A DNA stretch of 64,000 nt from Cognatundibacterium squillarum (GCF_014652435.1 NZ_BMYU01000008.1:136686-200685), one strand, 5' to 3'; shown: positions 29,843 through 39,794, counted from the stretch's first letter. Notes: generated from the letters alone by a model not told the origin. Program-made: numbers and translations.

Positions 29843-30442
29843 TCAGGCGGGACGACGGTCCAGTAAGGCGCGGGCAATGGTACCCGGATCCACGTACTCC
29901 AGCTCGCCACCGGCAGGTACACCGCGTGCAATACGTGTGACTGCAATATCGCGGGCTTTCAGGGTTTCGCTGATGTAATGCGCGGTGGCTTCACCTTCAC
30001 TGGTGAAATTGGTTGCCAGCACCACTTCGCGCACTTTGCCGTCACTGGCGCGCTGCATCAGCTTATCGAAAAAAATATCACGCGGCCCGATACCATCGAG
30101 CGGCGACAAGCGCCCCATCAGCACGAAGTACAAGCCTTTGTACATCAGGGTTTGCTCAATCATCATCTGATCTGCCGGGGTTTCCACCACGCACAGCAGA
30201 GAGGCATCGCGTTCCGGATCAGAGCAGGTTTCGCACAATCCGGTTTCGGTATAGGTGTTACAGGAAGAACAGTGATGGATTTGTTGCAGGGCATGCAGAA
30301 TCGCATGCCCCAGGGTATCCGCCCCTTCCCGGTCATGCTGCAGCAAATGATAGGCCATACGCTGCGCTGATTTCGGCCCGACACCGGGCAGACAGCGCAA
30401 CGCATCCATCAGAGCTTCCAGACTGCCGGGACGTTTTTTCAT
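29843..30442 (-). CDS. recR: Recombination mediator protein RecR
   Basis: Works with RecO and RecF to load RecA on gapped DNA. The N-terminal HhH region [20 protein letters not shown] is followed by the zinc finger [16 protein letters not shown] (about residues 58-73) and a Toprim domain ([17 protein letters not shown]). Length of 199 residues is standard. The start overlaps the ebfC stop by 1 nt in the conserved order dnaX-ebfC-recR. Confidence 0.97.
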   Translation of the reverse strand: MKKRPGSLEALMDALRCLPGVGPKSAQRMAYHLLQHDREGADTLGHAILHALQQIHHCSSCNTYTETGLCETCSDPERDASLLCVVETPADQMMIEQTLMYKGLYFVLMGRLSPLDGIGPRDIFFDKLMQRASDGKVREVVLATNFTSEGEATAHYISETLKARDIAVTRIARGVPAGGELEYVDPGTIARALLDRRPA

Positions 30443-30768
30443 CAGAATGGCATTTTGAAGCCGGGTGGCAGTGGCAGACCAGCGGTCAGCGATGCCATTT
30501 TTTCCTGAGAAGTCGCTTCTGCTTTACGTACCGCATCGTTGAATGCTGCAGCAACCAGATCTTCCAGCATATCTTTGTCATCTGCCAGCAGGGACGGATC
30601 GATAGAAACACGTTTCACATCGTTTTTGCAGGTCATGACCACTTTCACCAGACCGGCACCGGACTGGCCTTCGACTTCGACCAGCGCCAGTTGATCCTGC
30701 GCTTTTTTCATATTGTCCTGCATTGCCTGCGCTTGTTTCATCAAACCGGCCAGTTGATTTTTCATCAT
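30442..30768 (-). CDS. ebfC: YbaB/EbfC family nucleoid-associated protein
   Basis: Small DNA-binding dimer of 108 residues. An N-terminal helix [20 protein letters not shown] is followed by the conserved [20 protein letters not shown] strand region and a methionine-, glycine- and proline-rich C-terminus ([11 protein letters not shown]). Two adjacent ATGs exist; GGAG lies 8 nt before the first. It sits between dnaX and recR as in most proteobacteria. Confidence 0.95.
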   Translation of the reverse strand: MMKNQLAGLMKQAQAMQDNMKKAQDQLALVEVEGQSGAGLVKVVMTCKNDVKRVSIDPSLLADDKDMLEDLVAAAFNDAVRKAEATSQEKMASLTAGLPLPPGFKMPF

Positions 30769-30790
30769 GTTAAATACTCCAGCTAAAAAA

Positions 30791-33040
30791 TTAGTGTGTG
30801 CGGTCGACCGGCTTTACGCTGCCAACCACCAGTGTTGCGCCGAATTCGCGCATCAGACGCTGTACAAATGCGTCATCCCGAATCGCTTGTTCTGCCTGTT
30901 GCTGACGTGCTTCCCGCGCTGCAATCGCTGCAGCATTCGCCGTCAGCGCCACAGCGCCGGTTTCATGTTCGACTCTGACCGGACGCTGGAAACGCTCACT
31001 GAGCGCCGCTGCCAGTTTTTCATCGCTGCCGGCAGACAACAAAGTGGCGACCGGCACACGGATTTTAAAGACAAACATTTGCCCGTCGGCACGGCAATGC
31101 ACCAGTTCACTCTGATGCGCCAGTTGCTGCGCGATACCACGCACCGGCAAGGCTGCGGAAAGCGCAGGCCAGTCACCATCCCAGCCCAGCTCAGGTACCG
31201 GGGCGCGCCATAATACACGATCCGCTGCAGCCGCCTCAACCGGCGCACGCACAGCAGGCGCTGCGGCAGGCTGACTGATTTCATCTTCCGGAAATGCCGG
31301 CGGCATATCGCTGGTATCCGGCATTTCTGCGTAATCTTCCCACGGCGGTGGCAAATCATCCATACCGACCGGCATTCCCTGCCCTGCCGCCGGTGGCGGC
31401 ACAGGACGGGCTGGCGGAACGGGTGAAGCCGGTGCTGAAGCCTCTGGCTGCGGCGCTGGTTCAGCTGGCGGCATGAGCGCAGGTGCGCGAACAGGTTCAG
31501 GAACCACAGGCGCAGGCGCAATCACGGGGACTGGCTGAACTATGGGTGCGGCATTAACAGGCGTTGCCGGTGCAGGAACGGGAGCCGGTGCTTTCGGCGG
31601 CATTGCCGGCATCTCAGGCACCGGTTTTCCCTCGGCTTTCGCTTTGCTGGCCGCCTGCGCGGCACGCAATGCTGCCATCGCAGGACTCAGTGGCTTACCA
31701 TCTGCTTTCACTGCCTGCGCAGCCGCAACCGGTGCGGCAACGACAGGTGCTGCGGCCGGAGCTGCGGAAGCTGCCGGCACGGCTGCCTGCGCCGCCTGCC
31801 GGACTGGCGATACAGCAGCAGGTGATTCGTTGCGGGGTGCCCGTATCGCTGCCTGATCCGGACTACCCGCGGGCTTTCCCGGCGGTAGCGGTCCTGCGCC
31901 ACGCACAGGGTTGGAATCGGGGCTGGATGCGGCATTCTGCGTATAGATCTGGCTGTCGACCGGACGGAAAGCGAGCATCCGTAACAGCGTCATGCTGAAA
32001 CCTGCATACTCGTCCGGCGCCAGACCCAGTTCGTTGCGTCCATGGACTGCGATCTGATAAAACAATTGCACATCTTCGCGACTGAACATGCCTGCCAGTC
32101 GCAGCAAATGTTCGCGCTCCGGCAAGTCTTCCGCCACAGCTGCCGGAACCACCTGCGCAATCGCAATCTGGTTCAGCATACTGCCGAGATCCTGCAAGGC
32201 ATTTTTGTACGACAGACTGCGCACCGCCATTTCATCGGCCACCGCCAGCAGTGCCTGTCCATCCTGTGCCGCCAATGCGTCCAGCAAACGGATCAGATAC
32301 GACTGATCCAGCGCACCGAGCATGCCCTGTACCGATTCCAGACTGACTTTTCCGGCGGAATACGCAATCGCCTGATCGGTCAGCGAGAGTGCATCACGCA
32401 TAGAACCATGCGCACCCTGCGCCAGCAGACGCAAAGCAGGCGGATCGAATTCGATGTTTTCCTGACCGAGAATATTTTCCAGGTGCCCGACTATGTGGCC
32501 CGGCGGCATCTGCTTCAGATTGAACTGCAGACAGCGCGACAATACCGTGACCGGAATTTTCTGCGGATCGGTCGTCGCGAGAATGAATTTCACATGCTCC
32601 GGCGGTTCTTCCAGCGTTTTCAGCATCGCATTAAACGCATGGTTGGTCAGCATGTGCACCTCGTCGATCATGTAGACCTTGAAACGCGCATTGGACGGTG
32701 CGTAAATCGCCTGTTCCAGCAGTGCCGCCATTTCATCGACGCCACGGTTAGAAGCCGCGTCCATTTCGATGTAATCGACAAAACGTCCGGCATCGATCGC
32801 GACGCAGGCTTCGCATTGTCCGCACGGACTGGCGGTGACGCCTTTTTCACAGTTGAGCGATTTAGCCAGAATCCGCGACAGCGTGGTTTTTCCCACACCC
32901 CGGGTTCCGGTAAACAGATAAGCGTGGTGCAGACGCTGCTGTTCTAAAGCATGCGTCAGGGCACGTACGACGTGTTCCTGTCCGACCAGCGTTTCAAAAC
33001 TTTTCGGACGGTATTTTCGGGCGAGTACTTGATATGACAT
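30791..33040 (-). CDS. dnaX: DNA polymerase III subunits gamma and tau
   Basis: Clamp-loader ATPase. Walker [17 protein letters not shown] lies near residue 45, a zinc-binding set of cysteines in [16 protein letters not shown], Walker [11 protein letters not shown] and the sensor segment [19 protein letters not shown]. After the clamp-loader domains (to about residue 365) comes a long Ala/Pro-rich linker (about 370-600), then the tau C-terminal domain. The 749-residue product is tau. Whether a shorter gamma form is made by frameshifting, as in E. coli, was not determined. Confidence 0.97.
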   Translation of the reverse strand: MSYQVLARKYRPKSFETLVGQEHVVRALTHALEQQRLHHAYLFTGTRGVGKTTLSRILAKSLNCEKGVTASPCGQCEACVAIDAGRFVDYIEMDAASNRGVDEMAALLEQAIYAPSNARFKVYMIDEVHMLTNHAFNAMLKTLEEPPEHVKFILATTDPQKIPVTVLSRCLQFNLKQMPPGHIVGHLENILGQENIEFDPPALRLLAQGAHGSMRDALSLTDQAIAYSAGKVSLESVQGMLGALDQSYLIRLLDALAAQDGQALLAVADEMAVRSLSYKNALQDLGSMLNQIAIAQVVPAAVAEDLPEREHLLRLAGMFSREDVQLFYQIAVHGRNELGLAPDEYAGFSMTLLRMLAFRPVDSQIYTQNAASSPDSNPVRGAGPLPPGKPAGSPDQAAIRAPRNESPAAVSPVRQAAQAAVPAASAAPAAAPVVAAPVAAAQAVKADGKPLSPAMAALRAAQAASKAKAEGKPVPEMPAMPPKAPAPVPAPATPVNAAPIVQPVPVIAPAPVVPEPVRAPALMPPAEPAPQPEASAPASPVPPARPVPPPAAGQGMPVGMDDLPPPWEDYAEMPDTSDMPPAFPEDEISQPAAAPAVRAPVEAAAADRVLWRAPVPELGWDGDWPALSAALPVRGIAQQLAHQSELVHCRADGQMFVFKIRVPVATLLSAGSDEKLAAALSERFQRPVRVEHETGAVALTANAAAIAAREARQQQAEQAIRDDAFVQRLMREFGATLVVGSVKPVDRTH

Positions 33041-33113
33041 CCTGCGATTTTAACCTATTCAACCCGCATCAAAGTGAATAATGATGCATCAGCCACAGGA
33101 CTAAAATTGATGC

Positions 33114-33986
33114 TTACGCGACATTGCGTTCTTTTGATACACGAATCGCATCTTCATTTTCCGCAGAAACGACCGGCGCTTGCTCAAGGTAGGTCTCCAG
33201 ACGCGCCAGCAACTCATCCCGCTGACGCAATTCCTGACGCAGCGCATGTAATTCACGGCTCAGCGCGCGGATGTCTGCATGCAATTCCTGCTCCAGCTCT
33301 TCCTCTTCCTCTTCAACAAATAAAGCAGCAATATTTGCCGTCACAATCGAGAACATCGCGTAACCGAGCAGCACAATGAATACCGCGAAAATTTTGGAGG
33401 CTGCCGTCGAAGGCACGATATCGCCGTAACCTACTGTCGCGATGGTGGTAAACGCCAGCCAGACACCGTTAGCATAGCTGTGCACATTCGGTTCCAGCCA
33501 GTAAAAACCGGCACCGGCAGAACACAGCATTACAATCGCCAGACCTACGACCTGCACAAGATGGCTGGGGCGCATGTGTTGCAGAATCAGCATCGCAAAG
33601 CGCAGCACAATCGCGGCACACAGACCAAGCCGCATAATCCATTCTGCAGTACTCCAGCTTTGCGCCGGCGCCAGCAAACTGATGACACAGCCAGCAGCGA
33701 TTCCCATATCCAACATCAGCTTGCCATGCCGACGTGAAGACCAGCGACTACGACGCCATTGCAGCATTGCATCGGTCACAATCAGCGTTGCAGCAATACC
33801 ATAACAAGCTCTTCCGGCAGTCCGAAACAAATCGGTGTCGCCGGCAAGCTCCAGATAAAAACCCGGAATCGTGATCATTAACCCCAGCAGCAATAAAGGA
33901 CGACTGAGCCACGCAACAAAGCGCTGGGTCACAGGCAGCATATTCTGCTTGTCATTCATTCGGGATTTTCGTTTTTTTGCGACCAC
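33114..33986 (-). CDS. Voltage-gated-type potassium channel protein
   Basis: 290-residue inner-membrane protein with several hydrophobic helices before a pore loop. The selectivity filter is TIATVGYGDIVPS, followed by the inner helix IFAVFIVLLGYAMFSIVTAN. The acidic tail VEEEEEELEQELHADIRALS begins a coiled coil (to about residue 275). I kept a GTG start at 33986, preceded by GGCAGGT; an ATG at 33959 is the alternative. It is transcribed toward dnaX but reads as an independent gene. Confidence 0.88.
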   Translation of the reverse strand: MVAKKRKSRMNDKQNMLPVTQRFVAWLSRPLLLLGLMITIPGFYLELAGDTDLFRTAGRACYGIAATLIVTDAMLQWRRSRWSSRRHGKLMLDMGIAAGCVISLLAPAQSWSTAEWIMRLGLCAAIVLRFAMLILQHMRPSHLVQVVGLAIVMLCSAGAGFYWLEPNVHSYANGVWLAFTTIATVGYGDIVPSTAASKIFAVFIVLLGYAMFSIVTANIAALFVEEEEEELEQELHADIRALSRELHALRQELRQRDELLARLETYLEQAPVVSAENEDAIRVSKERNVA

Positions 33987-34124
33987 GCTTTACCTGCCGG
34001 AATAAAAAGTTCTAAAAACAGACGGGCTGACGATCTGCCCGCATTTATTCATCATAGCAAGTCGCTTTAGCTGCCATCAAAAAACACGCAGCTTTGTTAT
34101 TTCATCGCAACAAAACAAGGCAGA

Positions 34125-34166
34125 AAACAAAACAGCGCAGACATTCCGGTCTGCGCTGTTTTGTTT
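34125..34166 (-). terminator. Terminator with perfect 18-bp stem after the Cache-domain gene
   Basis: The arms 34125-34142 and 34149-34166 are perfectly complementary over 18 bp with a 6-nt loop. A GC-rich core is flanked by A-rich and T-rich ends, so on either strand the hairpin ends in a U-rich run. It lies downstream of the Cache-domain gene on the minus strand and upstream of the K+ channel gene. Confidence 0.85.
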
Positions 34167-34208
34167 CAGGCTTCAGATTTCAGTGACCTGTCATCAGAAA
34201 TCCTGCAG

Positions 34209-34667
34209 TTATTTATAGGCTCCGCAACCAACCAGATAGTTTTCATGTTTTTCAACATACGAAGACTTTGGCTCCAGTGCTTTCGTCACCGGATTCGGCC
34301 ACGGATAATCCACCCAGCCACTACCCTTCTTATTCACGGTATCAATCATTTCGCGAATGATGAATTTGTCGCCGGCCTTCATATCCAGCAATACTTTGCC
34401 CTGCATCTTCGGGTTAGTACCATGTGCCAGATTCACTCCGTTCAGGTCGTACACGAACAGATATAAGTCCTTGTCGTGAAACTCTTTGTTCGCGGGATTT
34501 GAAAATTCTGCAAACGCTTTTTCTTTGCCAACTTGTTTAATATAGGCAATGCCTTTTTTCACCATGGCCTGCGCCTGTTCTGTCGTACCGCGCTCCTGCG
34601 CCGAAGCGGAACCTGTCGCCATCACAGCCAGTACTGCCATCACAAACATTCTGCGGAATAACTTCAT
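34209..34667 (-). CDS. Periplasmic single Cache-domain protein
   Basis: 152-residue secreted protein. The signal peptide MKLFRRMFVMAVLAVMATGSASAQ is cut near SASA-Q. A small Cache sensor fold follows, with FSNPANKEFHDKDLYLFVYD, HGTNPKMQGKVLLDMK and GSGWVDYPWPNPVTK, as in the sensor halves of chemoreceptors. There is no transmembrane or signalling domain, so it probably binds a small ligand in the periplasm. The ATG at 34667 is favoured because AGGAGG (34673-34678) is 5 nt upstream; the ATG at 34670 is too close. Confidence 0.85.
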   Translation of the reverse strand: MKLFRRMFVMAVLAVMATGSASAQERGTTEQAQAMVKKGIAYIKQVGKEKAFAEFSNPANKEFHDKDLYLFVYDLNGVNLAHGTNPKMQGKVLLDMKAGDKFIIREMIDTVNKKGSGWVDYPWPNPVTKALEPKSSYVEKHENYLVGCGAYK

Positions 34668-34860
34668 CATCTCCTCCTGTCAGTTGTTTTAACAATGAGA
34701 CTAAGCATATCCAGCCAGCAACATCGCAGCAAGGAAAAAGCATGTGCAAATACACAAGTGAAAACATTGCTTGAGAAATATCAGAAAGCCAAGTCCTGAC
34801 CAGATAGCTGAGAAATAACAGGAAGTGTTGCGAAGAAGATCGCTGAGAAAATGAAGAGGT

Positions 34861-34956
34861 GGCGAGCCTGATCTGCGGCACTTGCGGGATGCGGCTATGG
34901 CTGCTTCGTTCCCGACCTGACCAGGTTAACCACGCCACAATGCGCAGGGGCCCGCC
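34861..34956 (-). ncRNA. ffs: Signal recognition particle 4.5S RNA
   Basis: On the minus strand the region carries the conserved SRP domain IV: GGTCAGGTCGGGAACGAAGC with a GGAA-type tetraloop inside the asymmetric and symmetric internal loops. The ends pair (5' GGCGGGCC with 3' GGCTCGCC) to make the long rod of a bacterial small SRP RNA of about 96 nt. It binds Ffh to target membrane proteins. A TATAAT box lies 8 bp upstream of the 5' end. Ends are estimated to within a few bases. Confidence 0.95.
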
Positions 34957-34964
34957 AGTCGAGC

Positions 34965-34993
34965 ATTATAGCGGATAACCGCCCCCGCGTGAA
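34965..34993 (-). promoter_or_regulatory. Sigma-70 promoter of the SRP RNA gene
   Basis: On the minus strand TTCACG (34988-34993) and a perfect TATAAT (34965-34970) are separated by 17 bp. The predicted start falls at about 34956, the first base of the SRP RNA stem. A GC-rich stretch fills the spacer. Confidence 0.75.
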
Positions 34994-35008
34994 GTCAATC
35001 ATTACGAA

Positions 35009-36496
35009 TTACAAACCAAGCTCCTGCCAGATCTGATCAACCCGTTTTTTCACCGCATCATCCATGGTAATAGTCGTACCCCATTCGCGGCTGGTTTCTC
35101 CCGGCCATTTATTGGTGGCATCAATTCCCATCTTGCTGCCAAGGCCACTGACAGGCGATGCAAAATCCAGGTAATCAATCGGTGTGTTATCGACCATGGT
35201 GGTATCACGCACAGGATCAACACGCGTCGTAATTGCCCAGATCACTTCTTTCCAGTCACGAATATTCACGTCTTCATCCACCACCACGATAAACTTGGTG
35301 TACATAAACTGACGCAGAAAACTCCAGACGCCGAACATGACACGTTTTGCGTGACCAGCATAAGACTTCTTCATTTGCACAATCGCCATCCGGTAACTGC
35401 AACCTTCGGGTGGCAAATAAAAATCCGTGATTTCCGTGAACTGCTTTTGCAGCAAAGGAATGAATACTTCATTCAGTGCCACGCCCAGCACCGCAGGTTC
35501 ATCCGGCGGTTTGCCGGTATAGGTAGAGTGATATACAGGATCGCGGCGCATGGTAATGCGGTCAATCGTAAAGACCGGGAACCAGTCCTGCTCATTGTAA
35601 TAACCAGTATGATCGCCGTATGGTCCTTCCAGCGCATGCTCAAAGCCAGTCGGATGATTTTCATCCGGATAAATATGGCCTTCCAGCACAATTTCCGCCG
35701 AAGCCGGAACACGCAACTCACTGCCAATGGCTTTGGTTAATTCGGTACGGCTACCACGCAGCAAACCTGCAAACTGATATTCAGATAAGGTATCCGGCAC
35801 AGGAGTAACTGCCCCGAGTATTGTCGCCGGATCGGCGCCCAGCGCGACAGCGATCGGATATGGTTTTCCGGGGTTTTGCAGGCAATGCTCACGAAAATCC
35901 AGCGCGCCGCCACGATGTGCCAGCCAGCGCATAATCACTTTATTCCGGGCTATGACCTGCTGGCGATAAATACCAAGATTCTGACGTTTCTTGTTCGGGC
36001 CTTTGGTAATCACCAGCCCCCAGGTGATCAGCGGCGCAGCATCTCCCGGCCAGCAATGCTGAATCGGCAAGCGCGCGAGATCAACGTCACTCCCTTCCCA
36101 GACAATTTCATGACAGGAAGCGCCGCGCACTTCTTTCGGTGCCATATCCCATACTGCTTTCACCAGCTTGCCCATACCCAGAACATCTTTCAGTCCTTTT
36201 GGCGGCTCTGGTTCTTTCAGCGCTGATAGTACGTGTCCGATCTGGCGCAAGTCGCCCAGATCTTCTGCTCCCATACCCAGTGCCACGCGGCGCGGCGTAC
36301 CGAATAAATTGCCCAGCACCGGGATGCTGTGCCCTGCAGGACGCTCAAACAAAATTGCCGGGCCCTCTGCCCTCAACGTACGGTCACAAATTTCTGTCAT
36401 TTCGAGGTGCGTGGAAACCTCTGTTCTGACTCTTTTCAGCTCGCCCAGTGTTTCCAGCTGGGCCATAAAATCTCTCAGATCCGCGTATTTCATCAT
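35009..36496 (-). CDS. ubiD: 4-hydroxy-3-polyprenylbenzoate decarboxylase UbiD
   Basis: Prenylated-FMN-dependent decarboxylase of ubiquinone synthesis. The protein of 495 residues matches the E. coli length. Visible family segments are [20 protein letters not shown] at the N-terminus, [59 protein letters not shown] and [20 protein letters not shown]. Two ATGs are adjacent at the start. It reads away from the lytic transglycosylase; the 480-bp region between them holds that gene's promoter and leader. Confidence 0.97.
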   Translation of the reverse strand: MMKYADLRDFMAQLETLGELKRVRTEVSTHLEMTEICDRTLRAEGPAILFERPAGHSIPVLGNLFGTPRRVALGMGAEDLGDLRQIGHVLSALKEPEPPKGLKDVLGMGKLVKAVWDMAPKEVRGASCHEIVWEGSDVDLARLPIQHCWPGDAAPLITWGLVITKGPNKKRQNLGIYRQQVIARNKVIMRWLAHRGGALDFREHCLQNPGKPYPIAVALGADPATILGAVTPVPDTLSEYQFAGLLRGSRTELTKAIGSELRVPASAEIVLEGHIYPDENHPTGFEHALEGPYGDHTGYYNEQDWFPVFTIDRITMRRDPVYHSTYTGKPPDEPAVLGVALNEVFIPLLQKQFTEITDFYLPPEGCSYRMAIVQMKKSYAGHAKRVMFGVWSFLRQFMYTKFIVVVDEDVNIRDWKEVIWAITTRVDPVRDTTMVDNTPIDYLDFASPVSGLGSKMGIDATNKWPGETSREWGTTITMDDAVKKRVDQIWQELGL

Positions 36497-36629
36497 TTTT
36501 TAACGTTCTTTTTTGGTTTTCGTCCGGCTTACCAGCAAATTTTCATAAGTTATTGATTTTATTGCTTTTTGCTGTTTTCATGAAGTTTTCATTATACCTA
36601 AAAGTTATAGAAAATATTTTTGATAGTAT

Positions 36630-36658
36630 TGACGATGCATAAAACCGCTCCTACAATG
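36630..36658 (+). promoter_or_regulatory. Strong sigma-70 promoter for the lytic transglycosylase leader
   Basis: TTGACG (36630-36635) and TACAAT (36653-36658) have the optimal 17-bp spacing, preceded by an AT-rich upstream stretch. Transcription would start near 36665, about 310 nt before the start codon. Confidence 0.75.
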
Positions 36659-36664
36659 CGCCCA

Positions 36665-36975
36665 ACTTGATGAAGAAATGAGCAGTTCCGGCAAAGCTAT
36701 CTCTGGGCGACGCCGCCATAACGGTAACATCAAACATGGGAATTCGGGTCCCGCCTCACATTGTAAGGAGAGTTTCAAAAGGCGTCTGCCTTCACCCGAA
36801 ACAGTGAAAGATCACTGGTAGCGACCAGTGTGCAACCTGACAAGTTGACGAGATCTTTCGCTCCGGCGTCTTGCTGTTGCGCCCGCAACCAGGACGGTGT
36901 TTCTGATACGCGAATTTTGCAGTACTGCAGTTCTGCCTTTGCCGGTAGCTGCCTCGCGGATTTTCAGGAGGTAAT
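36665..36975 (+). ncRNA. Long structured 5' leader upstream of the lytic transglycosylase (candidate cis-regulatory RNA)
   Basis: About 310 nt of untranslated RNA between a near-consensus promoter and an AGGAGGT ribosome site. Several helices can be read. GAAAGATC (36806-36813) pairs with GATCTTTC (36852-36859) and encloses the hairpin CACTGGT-AGCG-ACCAGTG (36813-36830) and a CAAC/GTTG helix, a three-way junction. AAGGC-GTCT-GCCTT spans 36779-36792. CGTCTTG/CAGGACG (36867-36896) encloses GTTGC/GCAAC. No known riboswitch core was recognised. Function is inference. Confidence 0.5.
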
Positions 36976-37911
36976 ATGATTCAACGTTTGATCGCTGCAC
37001 GACAGAACAGTGGACAGACTGAAGCGAATGCTTCCGGTCAGGGCTCTGTGTTTTCCGTCAGCAACCTGATGATGTTTGCACGCAATTGCGTAACCGTCAT
37101 CGGTGTATTTGCACTCACCACTCTGGCAATGATGTTTTTCCGTCCGGAGCTGGCTGATAAGTTTAAAACCATGTCGCCGTTTACCGAGCCGGAAGTGGCT
37201 GAAGTGGACGATGCACCCGCACCGCCAAGTCTGGCAATGCTGATGGCAGTACCTGCCAAAAGCGGAGAAGAAGCCCACGCACAACCTGCGAGCTTCTCTG
37301 AAGAAGACGCAAAAATGCTGGGCAGCACCAAGCAACAGCAATGGGTCACAAGCTGGCTGGCAAAACGCTACCGCGTCGCCAGTGATGCAACCAATATGCT
37401 GGTTTCTGCGGCTTATCTGACCGCGAAAGAAATCAAAATCGATCCGCTGCTGATTTTATCGGTGATGGCAATCGAATCCGGTCTGAACCCGTTTGCAGAA
37501 AGTCCGGTTGGCGCACAAGGTCTGATGCAGGTCATGTCTAAAGTGCATCATGCCAAATTTGAAGAAATGGGCGGCGTGAAAGCAGCACTGAATCCGGTTG
37601 CCAATATCAAAGTCGGCGCTATGATTCTGAAAGACTACGTTAACCGCGCAGGTTCTGTGGAAGGTGGTCTGAAACTGTACGTAGGTGCTGGCGCAGCGGA
37701 AACCGATTCCGGTTACGGCTCCCGCGTTCTGACGGAATACCGCAAGCTGAAAGAAGTTTCCAGCGGCAAATCTGTTCCTACCAACTTCAGCGCACCGGCT
37801 CCGGCAGTTGTTCCTGTGATTCGCAACACAGATTCCGGCACTGTCAATAAACCGGAAGCCACTGAAGCCAAGTCCAAACCGGACAACAAAGAACAAGTCG
37901 CTGCACTGTAA
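36976..37911 (+). CDS. Membrane-anchored lytic transglycosylase (SLT domain)
   Basis: Cleaves peptidoglycan glycan strands. An N-terminal cytoplasmic stretch is followed by one membrane helix (about residues 32-52, VTVIGVFALTTLAMMFF). The SLT domain lies at about 145-260, with the catalytic Glu in VMAIESGLNPFAESPVGAQG, then GLMQVMSKVH. The C-terminal tail (about 270-311) is Pro/Lys-rich and disordered. A perfect AGGAGG lies 4 nt before the ATG, and a long structured leader precedes it. It is a single-gene unit ended by a strong terminator. Confidence 0.9.
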   Translation: MIQRLIAARQNSGQTEANASGQGSVFSVSNLMMFARNCVTVIGVFALTTLAMMFFRPELADKFKTMSPFTEPEVAEVDDAPAPPSLAMLMAVPAKSGEEAHAQPASFSEEDAKMLGSTKQQQWVTSWLAKRYRVASDATNMLVSAAYLTAKEIKIDPLLILSVMAIESGLNPFAESPVGAQGLMQVMSKVHHAKFEEMGGVKAALNPVANIKVGAMILKDYVNRAGSVEGGLKLYVGAGAAETDSGYGSRVLTEYRKLKEVSSGKSVPTNFSAPAPAVVPVIRNTDSGTVNKPEATEAKSKPDNKEQVAAL

Positions 37912-37937
37912 CGACTGTTCAGACTCTCCTTACAGAA

Positions 37938-37964
37938 AAGCCGCTGCAAATGCAGCGGCTTTTT
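37938..37964 (+). terminator. Rho-independent terminator of the lytic transglycosylase gene
   Basis: AAGCCGCTGC (37938-37947) pairs perfectly with GCAGCGGCTT (37952-37961) around an AAAT loop, followed by T residues. It can also act on the converging minus strand. Confidence 0.92.
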
Positions 37965-38005
37965 CGCGTCTGCGCCGTCCCTTACATTTACCTGGCGTGC
38001 TTTGC

Positions 38006-38836
38006 TCAGGGGCGCTGATAGCGCAACAATATTTCTGCAATCTCTCCGCGCTCCCGCATCCCGCGAAGGACACGGTTAAATTGCAGCACAAAATCTTCTT
38101 TAAACGGAAACTGAGCAGGATTCAGATTAGTAAAGCCAAGATAAGCATTTTCACGCCTTATCGTACCCATTTCAGCAATCGCCACAGTTTTCTGTAACCT
38201 TGGAAACTCAGCGTAGATACGGTCCATTTCCCAAAGCACAGATAACCGGTCATTAATATAGCAATCCACCCTCCGGTGCAGCAACTTCAGAATATTTGAG
38301 CGATTCCCCGGCCCTTCATCTTTGAGCAGCAAGTGATGACTAACCATTTCCTCAAATTTTCCGCCACCAGTCGCGAAGCCAAAATTCGTTGCTATTCTGA
38401 GGCCTGCAAAATCATCCGGCCACTGCCCCCGCTTACGAAAAGCAGCAACTTCGCTCAGACAAAACACGGCTGTTTCCTCGGTCAGGACCGGATCTGAATA
38501 AGACATATAAGGACGTTCTTCCTGACGCATATACGGTGGGAAAAGGGCAAACCCCCGCCCCTGCTCAAGCAAAAGCAAGCCCCGCTTCCACGCAACTGGT
38601 ACCATTCTGACGCTGTACGCTGGCATCTGGCTGAAAATTTTTTGAAAAATCTCCGGATACACCCCTTTTAACTGCCCATATTCAACATACGAATAAGGCG
38701 GATAGGACTCATCTGCATACACCAGTACTTCTAACGCCGGCACCGATGCAAATACAGTTGCGGAGCAAAGCAGGGGCAGCCACGGCACCCCACTCCGCAA
38801 TGCCTTACTCAAGCTACGGAAACAAAAAAAAGTCAT
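38006..38836 (-). CDS. Periplasmic solute-binding protein, family 3-like
   Basis: 276-residue exported protein. The signal peptide ends near SATVFASV (about residue 32). The mature start EVLVYADESYPPYSYVEYGQ and then GVYPEIFQKIFSQM are typical of the amino-acid-type binding fold (SBP_bac_3), and the second lobe has GLRIATNFGFATGGGKFEEM. No ABC permease or ATPase is adjacent, so it may be an orphan receptor or sensory protein. The ligand is unknown. It reads on the same strand as the next binding protein, 63 nt apart. Confidence 0.78.
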   Translation of the reverse strand: MTFFCFRSLSKALRSGVPWLPLLCSATVFASVPALEVLVYADESYPPYSYVEYGQLKGVYPEIFQKIFSQMPAYSVRMVPVAWKRGLLLLEQGRGFALFPPYMRQEERPYMSYSDPVLTEETAVFCLSEVAAFRKRGQWPDDFAGLRIATNFGFATGGGKFEEMVSHHLLLKDEGPGNRSNILKLLHRRVDCYINDRLSVLWEMDRIYAEFPRLQKTVAIAEMGTIRRENAYLGFTNLNPAQFPFKEDFVLQFNRVLRGMRERGEIAEILLRYQRP

Positions 38837-38899
38837 AGCCCTCTCAGTGTCAGAAAAAGGCAGGCAAAATCTGCTATCGGTCAGCGTATGAGACAGCCT

Positions 38900-39661
38900 T
38901 TATTTAATGTCTTTAATTGCATCCTGATATTCTTTACTCACCTTGATCTTGCCAACTGCATCCCAGAATGCGTTCACCATCTCTTTATTATCTGAGTAAT
39001 ATTTTTTGGAGACCGGCGCATAATAATCTGCTGTCATAAATTTCTGCGGCACCAGTTCAACCTTTTCCTGAATTTCTTTGCGTCCCTGTACCAGAGCCTG
39101 CATTTCATCGGCAAATCCCAGTACCGCATCCCCTTGCCCCGCAATCATTTTATAGAGGTTGCGCAAAGGCTCTTTCGTGGTCTCATCAAAATCCACCTTC
39201 AGATCTTTCAGCCTGTCTGAAATAGTGGCAAAGCCGGATGGCATCAGCACTGGTTTGCTGAGATTCGAAAAGGATTGCCCATCCCAACCTACTTTTGAGC
39301 CTTTCATGCGGTAAACCATCACATCCATTTTCGCCAGCGCCTGGGCGGGATTGGGCTGACCATTCGGCTTCATCGGGAATGCGGCATACGATGCATGAAA
39401 CGGTGTATAACCTGCATTTACCAGACCACTCAGCGCGTCGCTCTGCACATCACTGATGCAGCGCTTCCATGCCTGCACTTTAAATGTCAGGTTTACGCCG
39501 GACTGTTTTGCTGCCATTTTCAGCAGCACCTGCATGGTGCCGTCTTTATTCGGATAGGTAAAAGGCGAAGCTGCCTGATCCTCTATGCACAACACCATTG
39601 CATTTTGTGCCTGCGCGGTCAGCGGCAAGGCCAAAGCACAAACAATTAACCACGTCCTCAT
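38900..39661 (-). CDS. Periplasmic solute-binding protein (transporter orphan)
   Basis: 253-residue exported protein. The signal peptide MRTWLIVCALALPLTAQAQ is cut after AQA. The mature protein has QAASPFTYPNKDGTMQVLLK and later LYKMIAGQGDAVLGFADEMQ, consistent with a periplasmic binding-protein type II fold. Two cysteines are present (VLCIEDQ and KRCISDV), possibly a disulfide. I chose the ATG at 39661 because GGGAGG precedes it. No transporter genes are adjacent; the ligand is unknown. Confidence 0.72.
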   Translation of the reverse strand: MRTWLIVCALALPLTAQAQNAMVLCIEDQAASPFTYPNKDGTMQVLLKMAAKQSGVNLTFKVQAWKRCISDVQSDALSGLVNAGYTPFHASYAAFPMKPNGQPNPAQALAKMDVMVYRMKGSKVGWDGQSFSNLSKPVLMPSGFATISDRLKDLKVDFDETTKEPLRNLYKMIAGQGDAVLGFADEMQALVQGRKEIQEKVELVPQKFMTADYYAPVSKKYYSDNKEMVNAFWDAVGKIKVSKEYQDAIKDIK

Positions 39662-39794
39662 CACTCCCTCCCGTAAAAAAACAACCACCCGTCGAAGAAT
39701 CAGTGTAGGAAGGGATTTGAGAAATACAATTCACCGCTGCAACTATTCAGGCTGCAGCGGCGATGAAAACGAATTGACTGTCAGGTTGTCCGGT

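Noticed and set aside
32042..32947. A 301-codon plus-strand open frame
   Set aside because: It lies entirely antisense to dnaX, whose protein is unmistakable; composition is that of a shadow frame (His/Gln/Arg-rich).
36665..36975. Cyclic-di-GMP (GEMM) or ydaO-type riboswitch in the transglycosylase leader
   Set aside because: A GGCAAAGC stretch is present but the paired GGCAAACC / GGGACGCAAAGCC core and the ydaO signature segments are absent.
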